The notes under the pieces were generated by a model, which saw only the letters and a program-made list of their open reading frames with translations, was not told the DNA's origin and ran no database searches. Of a stretch of 8,603 nt of DNA, positions 1 to 5,776 are shown piece by piece (the stretch's first letter is position 1; each line of letters opens with the position of its first letter). Position numbers and translations under genes: made by a program. This stretch comes from Sphingobacteriaceae bacterium (GTDB lineage: Bacteria; Bacteroidota; Bacteroidia; B-17B0; Aurantibacillaceae), in the NCBI GenBank assembly GCA_023251695.1, contig JAHEYE010000140.1, forward strand, positions 1-8,603. Reading direction: 5' to 3'.

Positions 1-781
1 GCCAAACGTATTTCATGTAAAGATTTAATGGCGGTTCAGAAATTCCATAATTTAATACTGTAAGATTGGTTGTAGTACTGAATATGGGCGCTGTACTTAG
101 AACAATCTGATTGGGATTTGCAGACGAATCGGGACGTACTTCCCATAATGCAAATTCATATTCGGTATTCGCTGCACTGTTAGGCGAACTGAGATTCATG
201 GGCGTCCACTGAAACAAAATATTTTGTGGATTTTGCGGCGTTACATATTTTCCGCACTGGGGTAAATTCAGAAACGGAGGATCGCTTAACATGAACCAGG
301 CTTGTGAACAGGACTCGTTGCTCACCTGAATATTTCCCGGATTGTAGTAATCGTATGCTTTTACGCATACACTGTAATACCCTTCAGGCAGCGCCATCCG
401 CTGTTCATACTGCGCCTGATTAATACCAATAAAATCGAGGTTATTGCTATTGAGATAAGGGGCTAAATCAGCTCCACTTAATAATAACGGAACACCCGAT
501 TGTAAATTTATTGGTGGCGGATTAAATAATTGCTTTGTTACGAGTGTAAAACCGTTGCCTTTGATTTCAATTTTTAATCGGATGTTATACTGTGGTGTTG
601 TAAAATCGTTGAACTGAAGGATTATCTTAAGCTTTTCTGAAGAGGGATCAGCATAATCCGGCAGGTAACCACTGTAGGGCGGAATCAATTGCGCGCTTAA
701 TTGTACAGGATAAATCTGAGAAAAAAGATTTCCTGCAAAAACTAAGAAAAGGACCGCAATAAGAAATTTAAACCGCCTCAT
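1..781 (-). CDS. Secreted TANFOR-domain protein, N-terminal 260 residues (cut by window edge)
   Basis: The frame is open without a stop from ATG at 781 to the left edge, so the C-terminus is missing. Residues 1-21 form a signal peptide: basic MRRFK, a hydrophobic core, and likely cleavage before Q22. The mature start contains QLIPPYSGYLPDYADP, followed by a beta-rich stretch (KLKIILQFND, NIRLKIEIKG). This matches my knowledge of the TANFOR domain, a Bacteroidota-specific module at the N-terminus of very large secreted proteins, here about residues 24-160. Next come CGKYVTPQNPQNILFQWTP (176-194) and EYEFALWEVRP (207-217), which look like the first Ig/fibronectin-III-like modules usual in these proteins. 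Cysteines are at 139, 158 and 176. By inference it is an exported surface or cell-envelope protein; its biochemical role is unknown. The upstream gene on this strand ends in a terminator at 835-862, so this gene probably has its own promoter within 782-834. I see no clear TTG/TAnnTTTG pair there and no Shine-Dalgarno. Confidence 0.88.
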   Translation of the reverse strand, partial: MRRFKFLIAVLFLVFAGNLFSQIYPVQLSAQLIPPYSGYLPDYADPSSEKLKIILQFNDFTTPQYNIRLKIEIKGNGFTLVTKQLFNPPPINLQSGVPLLLSGADLAPYLNSNNLDFIGINQAQYEQRMALPEGYYSVCVKAYDYYNPGNIQVSNESCSQAWFMLSDPPFLNLPQCGKYVTPQNPQNILFQWTPMNLSSPNSAANTEYEFALWEVRPDSSANPNQIVLSTAPIFSTTTNLTVLNYGISEPPLNLYMKYVW

Positions 782-834
782 GAATTTGGGTGGTAAAAAT
801 AAGAATTTTTGCGAATTCTCTTTGATAAAGACAT

Positions 835-862
835 AAAAAAAACCCGCTTAATGAGCGGGTTT
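835..862 (-). terminator. Rho-independent terminator of the OB/beta-helix gene
   Basis: A perfect 9-bp inverted repeat, AAACCCGCT (840-848) and AGCGGGTTT (854-862), encloses a 5-base loop. Read on the minus strand, the hairpin runs into eight Ts (complement of 835-842). It starts 20 bases past the stop codon of the gene at 883-1500 and separates that gene from the TANFOR gene, which therefore should be a different transcription unit. Confidence 0.9.
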
Positions 863-882
863 AAATGATAAAATTTTGGATA

Positions 883-1500
883 TTATTTGCAATCCGTATT
901 GGTTTGGCCCTGCACAGTATTATTTTTTAGAATACATTGGGTCGCTTTTAACACTTCAAGCTTACCTGCAATCGTGCAATTCTGCACTGAAGTATAAGCA
1001 TTACCGGTTGAAGTTATTTTTCCGGTTTTATTTACGGTATCCATTACAAGAAAGCCTCCGTTGTTGGATTCGATCTTTCCTTCTGTTGTGGAACCGTTTA
1101 CAATAATTGTAGAGTTGGCAGTAATTCCTTTGATTTTTCCTGAAAACGAGGAGCTATTAGCAATCGCTAAAAATCCTCCGTCGATATTAATACCTCCTTC
1201 AATTTTTGCGCCACTCAAAAGCACATATTGTCCTTTCACAATATCCAGATCTAAAGTTTCTTCACCACTATAAACATCTGCATGTCCGGCAGGTTTCAAA
1301 TCTGTTCCCATACCTGTAGTAGGGTCGTATGTAAAATCTACAACATCGCCAATCTCAGGTGCAATGTCTGCAATAAATTCAACAGCATATCCCGGTGGGA
1401 TGTTTGCCATTCTTCCGGTTGGGTCTGCAATTATTTCCGAAGTTATTAAACGCCCGTTGCCTACTCCTCCGGGTTTCTTTGTAACAATTCCTCTTGCCAT
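883..1500 (-). CDS. Uncharacterised protein: divergent cold-shock/OB-like N-terminus plus bactofilin-like beta-helix
   Basis: I do not recognise a named family. Residues 1-70 follow the rhythm of a cold-shock/OB fold: RGIVTKK, a Gly-rich turn (GGVGNGRLIT, 11-20), AVEF (39-42), EIGDVVDF (49-56), and a closing MGTDL (64-68). The aromatic RNP1/RNP2 residues of true cold-shock proteins are absent, so RNA binding is doubtful. Residues 89-205 divide into about six coils of 18-22 residues starting near 89, 109, 131, 149, 169 and 187. Four carry a GKI or GKL step (121, 141, 160, 179) and coil 1 has EGGI (101-104). This is the pattern of a right-handed beta-helix as in bactofilins. There is no signal peptide or membrane segment, so it is probably cytoplasmic and may polymerise (inference). 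All three cysteines (175, 189, 204) lie in the last two coils. The start ATG is at 1500, with only AT-rich sequence upstream and no Shine-Dalgarno. It is transcribed divergently from the phosphatase gene and ends in its own terminator. The reading frame is secure; the function is unknown. Confidence 0.82.
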   Translation of the reverse strand: MARGIVTKKPGGVGNGRLITSEIIADPTGRMANIPPGYAVEFIADIAPEIGDVVDFTYDPTTGMGTDLKPAGHADVYSGEETLDLDIVKGQYVLLSGAKIEGGINIDGGFLAIANSSSFSGKIKGITANSTIIVNGSTTEGKIESNNGGFLVMDTVNKTGKITSTGNAYTSVQNCTIAGKLEVLKATQCILKNNTVQGQTNTDCK

Positions 1501-1585
1501 AATATAAAAATTTAGTTTATTTTCTTACACAATAATAGTACAATTTTTAAAATATTAAAATATTTTGTTTAAATTGGGGTTTATT
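1501..1585. promoter_or_regulatory. Divergent AT-rich promoter region with an 8-bp inverted repeat
   Basis: These 85 bases must hold the upstream signals of both flanking genes, which start at 1500 (minus) and 1586 (plus). It contains an inverted repeat, AAAATATT (1549-1556), spacer AA, AATATTTT (1559-1566), ending 19 bases before the phosphatase ATG. The repeat could be an operator or simply AT-rich low complexity. No convincing Bacteroidota TTG/TAnnTTTG promoter is seen on either strand; the nearest is TATTATTG on the minus strand (1537-1530), without a TTG at proper distance. Confidence 0.45.
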
Positions 1586-3532
1586 ATGCTCAGGCCCTTT
1601 TCTACCCTCTTGTTATTCACAGCTTTGACCATTTGCTGTCAGAACTCCTATTCAAATATTGATTCTTTAAAAAAAGTACTCCCTCAAATGAAGGGACAAG
1701 AAAAAGTCAAAATCTACCGTCTGTTATCTGTCAAATACACAGGGATTAATGATGATACGGCCCTATTCTATTGTAATTTGGGTTTGGAATTGGCAAAAAA
1801 AGAAGGTCTTAAAGAGAGCGAAGCGAATATTTTAATTGTCTTAGGCAACGCCTATCTGGATAGAGGTAATTACGGAGCCGCACTTGAAAGCTACATTAAA
1901 GCAGACAAGATATTTGAAAGCATAAATAATGAACAAGGCATGAGTACTGCCGCCATGAATATGGGTTTAGTTTATGATGAACAGAAATTATTTGACAAAG
2001 CACTTAAACAATACAATTATGTACTTGAAAAATCAAAAGCTATTGGCGACAAAGGAAGGTATGCTTCCTGCCTGGATCTTCTAGGAGGCCTATATTATTC
2101 GGTTGATACCCATAAAGCACTAAAATACTGGGAAGAGGCAGCGGAGATATTTAAATTCATTAATGATATAGACAGAGCGATGATCTGCATAGGCAATATC
2201 GGCATTATTTATCAAGAGCGTGGTAATTATGATAAAGCATTGGCAAATCTTAGGACCTTTCTGGATTACACCAGAAAAACCAGTAAACAAAAAGGGCTCG
2301 TAGCTGCCTACCACAACATAGCATTAGTCTATCGTGATAAAAAAGATTATCCAAATGCTATCAGTTACCTCGACAGCTGTGTTTTAGTCGGCGAAAAAAT
2401 AAAAGACTTTGGTGGACTAAGCGAAACTTATCACACACTTCACCAAATTTATAAAGAACAGAATAAATTGGATAAAGCACTTGTCTATTATGAGCTTTCT
2501 ACCGGCGCGAAAGATTCCCTCTTAGGTCAAACCAAACACAACGAACTCATTGAAATGTCAACCAAATACCAAACCGACAAAAAAGAAACAGAAAACAAAC
2601 TTCTTAACCAGCAGATAGAATTAAAAAACGTAGAAAGCAGCCGTCAGCAATTAGCAATTACCCTCATTGGTATAATTCTTGCCATTGTTGCTATAGTTGT
2701 CTTTATTTTGATCCGCCAGAACAGAATTAAACAACGCATAAATTCAGAACTCGCAGAAAAAAATCACATCATTGAAGAACAACATAAAGATATTACAGAT
2801 AGCATACAATACTCCAAACGCATTCAGGAAGCCATCATGCCCACCATGCACTTGTGGGAAGAAACACTTGCCGATTCATTTGTGCTTTATAGACCAAAAG
2901 ATGTTTTAAGCGGCGATTTCTTTTGGTTGGAGAAAACAAAAGATACAATTTACTTTGCCGCCTGCGATTGTACAGGACATGGTGTTCCGGGAGCGATGGT
3001 AAGCGTAATATGCAGCACAGCACTTAATCGCTCTGTAAAAGAATTCGGTATAAAAGATACCGGACAAATTTTAGATAAAGTTCGGGAGCTGGTTCTTGAA
3101 ACATTCGAAAAAAGTGAAAGCAGTGTGCAGGATGGGATGGATATTTCCCTCTGCGCTATTAATACAAAAACACTTGAACTTAAATGGTCGGGCGCCAATA
3201 ACCCTTTATGGTACCTGAGTGATAACGAAGCCATAGAGGTTACCGCTAATAAACAACCGATCGGACAAGTAGATAATCCAACTCCCTTTACTCAACACAG
3301 CATTCAACTCAATAAAAAAGATATTATTTACATTTTTACAGATGGTTATGCCGACCAATTTGGCGGTCCAAAAGGCAAGAAGTTCAAGTATAAACAGCTT
3401 AAAGAATTGCTTACCACTAACGCTTCAAAAGCTATGAGCGAACAACGCGACATTCTACTCAATGCTTTTAATAGCTGGAAAGGGAACCTTGAACAGGTTG
3501 ACGATGTCTGTATTATAGGCGTAAGGGTTTAA
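1586..3532 (+). CDS. TPR sensor protein with cytoplasmic SpoIIE/PP2C-type serine phosphatase domain
   Basis: This is a membrane signalling protein of 648 residues from the ATG at 1586. That start begins a signal sequence (MLRPFSTLLLFTALTICC); the frame also permits a TTG at 1565, which only adds residues in front. Residues about 75-330 are tetratricopeptide repeats (for example LGNAYLDRGNYGAALESYIKA and IGIIYQERGNYDKAL), expected in the periplasm. A charged helical stretch (about 320-355) leads to one transmembrane helix (356-377). A second helical linker contains ITDSIQYSKRIQEAIMP (403-419), typical of Bacteroidota SpoIIE proteins. The phosphatase domain fills 430-648: DVLSGDFFW (439-447), CDCTGHGVPGAMVS (460-473), DGMD (517-519 region), FTDGYADQFGG (584-594) and VDDVCIIGV (638-646). 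The metal-binding aspartates expected of PP2C enzymes are present (D444, D461, D586, D640), so it should be active. Known relatives dephosphorylate STAS-type anti-sigma-factor antagonists, but no such partner or switch kinase lies nearby. It is divergent from the OB/beta-helix gene. No T-tract terminator follows, only the palindromic element at 3541-3590. Confidence 0.93.
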   Translation: MLRPFSTLLLFTALTICCQNSYSNIDSLKKVLPQMKGQEKVKIYRLLSVKYTGINDDTALFYCNLGLELAKKEGLKESEANILIVLGNAYLDRGNYGAALESYIKADKIFESINNEQGMSTAAMNMGLVYDEQKLFDKALKQYNYVLEKSKAIGDKGRYASCLDLLGGLYYSVDTHKALKYWEEAAEIFKFINDIDRAMICIGNIGIIYQERGNYDKALANLRTFLDYTRKTSKQKGLVAAYHNIALVYRDKKDYPNAISYLDSCVLVGEKIKDFGGLSETYHTLHQIYKEQNKLDKALVYYELSTGAKDSLLGQTKHNELIEMSTKYQTDKKETENKLLNQQIELKNVESSRQQLAITLIGIILAIVAIVVFILIRQNRIKQRINSELAEKNHIIEEQHKDITDSIQYSKRIQEAIMPTMHLWEETLADSFVLYRPKDVLSGDFFWLEKTKDTIYFAACDCTGHGVPGAMVSVICSTALNRSVKEFGIKDTGQILDKVRELVLETFEKSESSVQDGMDISLCAINTKTLELKWSGANNPLWYLSDNEAIEVTANKQPIGQVDNPTPFTQHSIQLNKKDIIYIFTDGYADQFGGPKGKKFKYKQLKELLTTNASKAMSEQRDILLNAFNSWKGNLEQVDDVCIIGVRV

Positions 3533-3540
3533 CCCGGAAT

Positions 3541-3590
3541 CATTCCCCCTTCGAAGGGGGACGTAACGACGCAGTCGTGACGGGGGGATG
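3541..3590. repeat. Compact palindromic repeat element, probably a dispersed REP-like sequence
   Basis: This 50-base GC-rich block sits in an AT-rich intergenic region. It has near-inverted ends, CATTCCCCC (3541-3549) and GGGGGGATG (3582-3590), one T/G mismatch. Inside are a perfect 16-bp palindrome, CCCCCTTCGAAGGGGG (3545-3560), and a second hairpin, ACGAC-GCA-GTCGT (3566-3578). The latter extends outward through an A/G mismatch to CGT/ACG (3562-3564 with 3580-3582). The C5 tract at 3545 can pair with G5 at 3556 or with the G run at 3582-3587, so two alternative folds exist. Similar blocks recur between genes in Bacteroidota as I recall; copy number here cannot be tested. No T-tract follows, so it is not a standard terminator, though it may stabilise the 3' end of the phosphatase mRNA. 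Confidence 0.65.
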
Positions 3591-3601
3591 TGAAAAACCC
3601 C

Positions 3602-3632
3602 TTGCAAAAAACCACATAAAACCTTATCCTTG
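3602..3632 (+). promoter_or_regulatory. Candidate Bacteroidota-type promoter of the M49 peptidase gene
   Basis: TTG at 3602-3604 is followed after 20 bases by TATCCTTG (3625-3632). This fits the TTG-N(17-23)-TAnnTTTG pattern of the phylum's housekeeping sigma factor with one mismatch. A start site a few bases downstream would leave a leader of only about 10-15 bases before ATG 3651. Read-through from the phosphatase gene is an alternative because no canonical terminator lies between. Confidence 0.35.
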
Positions 3633-3650
3633 TACCTTCAAAATTCACTT

Positions 3651-5744
3651 ATGAAACGTATACACTTATTGATTACTTGGGCTGTACTTATTACCCTCGC
3701 TTCCTGTAAATCGGGCGATAACGAGTTGGCCAATATAGAATCTAAAATCCAGGCTGTTGATTCCGCTAAAACAGGAGAAGAATTTGAACATGTTTCAGAA
3801 CAATTCGCCGACCTCCGCGTTTTAAGATATAATGTAAAGGATTTTGAAAAACTGAGCCCTCAGGTTAAAGAACTACTTTATTATTTATACGAAGCTGCCT
3901 TGTGCGGCCGTGATATGACCTGGGATCAGAATTACAAATATAATTTAACCGTGAGAAAAACATTAGAGGCCATTCTTGCGGATGTGGATGAGCATATCGA
4001 CCAAAGCTCTGACGACTACAAAAAATTCCTAATTTATGCTAAACGTGTTTTCTTTAGCAGTGGCATTCACCACCATTACAGCAGCGATAAATTTGTTCCT
4101 GAATGCTCCAGGGCTTTTTTTAGTGATTTAATGCATCACTCCGATACAACTAAATTACCAATTGCCGCAGGCCAGTCTGCTTCTGCATTTTCAGAATTCA
4201 TTCTAGGAATTATTTTTGATGAAAATATAGCTTCTAAAAAAGTACAGCTCGACCCAAAGAACGATATGGTTGTTAAATCAGCTATCAATTTTTATGAAGG
4301 TGTGAATCAAAATGAAGTGACCGAATTCTACGAAAAAAAGATTAATAAAAAAGATACAACACCTGTTATGACAGGACTCAATGGGAAATTAGTAAAAGAA
4401 AATGGTAAATTAGTTGAGAAGACATGGAAGCTTGGCGGGATGTATTCGGCAGCCATAGAAAAGATTATTTTCTGGTTAGAGAAAGCTGTTGCTGTTGCAG
4501 AAAATCCTGCACAAAAAGAATCCCTAGAAAAATTAGTCAAATATTACCGTTCAGGGGATTTAAAAGATTTTGATGATTATTGCATTGCCTGGGTGAAAGA
4601 CACCGAAAGTTTGGTGGACGTAGTGAATGGTTTTATTGAAGTTTACCAGGATCCTTTAGGCCGCAAAGGTTCTTTTGAATCGGTTGTATCGGTTAAAGAC
4701 TTTGAAGCAAGCAAACGTATTGCAGCTATTGGAGCCAATGCTCAATGGTTCGAAGACAACTCCCCTCTTTTTCCCCAACATAAAAAGAAAAACGTAAAGG
4801 GAATTTCTGCAAAAGTAATTAATGCAGTTGTTGAATCGGGTGATTCAGGTCCGGTTACCCCGATTGGAATTAATTTACCGAACAACGAATGGATAAGGGA
4901 AACACACGGCTCTAAATCTGTTAACCTTGGTAATATTGTTGAAGCATTTGACCGCGCAGGAGGTACCAGTATCGTTGATGAATTTTATTATACTGATGAA
5001 ATAAAAAAACGGGTGGAAGAATATGCGCCTCTTGCTGATAAATTACATACCGATATGCACGAAGTAATCGGACATGCCAGCGGACAAATTGAAAATGGCG
5101 TTGCACAACCGCATGAAACTTTAAAAAACTACGCGAGCGCTTTAGAAGAAGGCCGGGCCGACTTAGTTGCCCTTTATTATTTATTGGACCCGAAATTAGT
5201 TGAGCTTGGTGTAATGCCTTCGTTAGATTACGGAAAAGCTGCCTACGACGAATATATCACCAAAGGATTGATCATTCAATCATCACGCATTAAATTCGGA
5301 AACAACATTGAAGAATCTCACATGCGTAACCGTCAAATGGTTTCGGCCTGGGCTTTCGAAAAAGGAAAGAAAGATAATGTGATTGAAAAGATAATGAAAG
5401 ACAACAAAACTTATTTCGTTGTGAATGATTATACGAAACTCCGTGTTTTATTCGGCGATCTGTTAAGAGAAATACAGCGCATTAAATCACAAGGGGATTA
5501 TAAAGCAGGTCATGATTTAATTGAAAACTACGGTGTAAAATTAGATCCCGCTTTGCATAAAGAAACTTTAGAGCGCTACGGCAAACTAAAAATTGCTCCT
5601 TATGCAGGGTTTATTCAACCAAAGCTGACCCCGGTAATGAAAGATGGAAAAATAGTGGATGTTACAATAAGTTATCCTGATAATTTTTTAAAGCAGATGC
5701 TTGAATACGGAAAAAGTTACGGATTATTACCTGCTGTAAATTAA
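3651..5744 (+). CDS. Dipeptidyl-peptidase III family (M49) zinc peptidase, predicted lipoprotein
   Basis: This is a zinc metallopeptidase of 697 residues from the ATG at 3651. M49 enzymes remove dipeptides from the N-terminus of short peptides. The ATG is chosen over an in-frame TTG at 3630 because it directly starts a lipoprotein signal peptide with lipobox LASC (C19), preceded by MKRIHLLITWAVLIT. The family motif HEXXGH is HEVIGH at 470-475 (H470, E471, H475). The second motif EECRAE appears as EEGRAD at 499-504, with E500 as the expected third zinc ligand. PIGINLPNNEWIRETHG (404-420) and VNLGN (424-428) match the conserved block just before the active site in human DPP III. The H470-E500 spacing is 30 residues against 58 in the human enzyme (H450-E508), the shorter bacterial form. 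The length fits full-length bacterial members, with no break. By inference the enzyme is anchored in the envelope and degrades peptides in the periplasm or at the surface. The gene converges with the GH3 fusion gene and shares its terminator. Confidence 0.94.
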   Translation: MKRIHLLITWAVLITLASCKSGDNELANIESKIQAVDSAKTGEEFEHVSEQFADLRVLRYNVKDFEKLSPQVKELLYYLYEAALCGRDMTWDQNYKYNLTVRKTLEAILADVDEHIDQSSDDYKKFLIYAKRVFFSSGIHHHYSSDKFVPECSRAFFSDLMHHSDTTKLPIAAGQSASAFSEFILGIIFDENIASKKVQLDPKNDMVVKSAINFYEGVNQNEVTEFYEKKINKKDTTPVMTGLNGKLVKENGKLVEKTWKLGGMYSAAIEKIIFWLEKAVAVAENPAQKESLEKLVKYYRSGDLKDFDDYCIAWVKDTESLVDVVNGFIEVYQDPLGRKGSFESVVSVKDFEASKRIAAIGANAQWFEDNSPLFPQHKKKNVKGISAKVINAVVESGDSGPVTPIGINLPNNEWIRETHGSKSVNLGNIVEAFDRAGGTSIVDEFYYTDEIKKRVEEYAPLADKLHTDMHEVIGHASGQIENGVAQPHETLKNYASALEEGRADLVALYYLLDPKLVELGVMPSLDYGKAAYDEYITKGLIIQSSRIKFGNNIEESHMRNRQMVSAWAFEKGKKDNVIEKIMKDNKTYFVVNDYTKLRVLFGDLLREIQRIKSQGDYKAGHDLIENYGVKLDPALHKETLERYGKLKIAPYAGFIQPKLTPVMKDGKIVDVTISYPDNFLKQMLEYGKSYGLLPAVN

Positions 5745-5750
5745 AAAAAT

Positions 5751-5776
5751 AAAACCCCGCTACTGCGGGGTTTTTT
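5751..5776. terminator. Bidirectional rho-independent terminator between convergent genes
   Basis: The stem AAAACCCCGC (5751-5760) pairs perfectly with GCGGGGTTTT (5765-5774) around the loop TACT. On the plus strand the hairpin ends in six Ts (5771-5776), terminating the M49 gene. On the minus strand it is followed by TTTTATTTTTTT (complement of 5743-5754), terminating the GH3 fusion gene. The TAA stop of that minus gene (5775-5777) touches the hairpin, so there is virtually no 3' untranslated spacer on that side. Confidence 0.92.

Noticed and set aside
180..368. Minus-strand frame of 62 codons
   Set aside because: It lies in another frame inside the TANFOR gene, whose own frame is uninterrupted from 781 to the window edge.
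876..1273. Two plus-strand open frames opposite the OB/beta-helix gene
   Set aside because: They lie antisense to a frame with clear internal repeats, a proper ATG and its own terminator. Their translations show no domain or compositional logic.
883..1500. Calling the 205-residue protein a plain bactofilin or a functional cold-shock protein
   Set aside because: The N-terminal extension is too long and structured for a minimal bactofilin, and the nucleic-acid-binding aromatics of cold-shock proteins are missing.
1530..1537. TATTATTG on the minus strand as a -7 element for the OB/beta-helix gene
   Set aside because: It matches TAnnTTTG but for one base, yet there is no TTG 17-23 bases upstream.
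1565..1585. TTG start for the phosphatase
   Set aside because: It adds seven residues in front of a good signal sequence and falls inside the AT-rich control region; ATG 1586 is the natural start.
3630..3650. TTG start for the M49 peptidase
   Set aside because: The ATG at 3651 directly begins a canonical lipoprotein signal peptide, and the TTG overlaps the candidate promoter.
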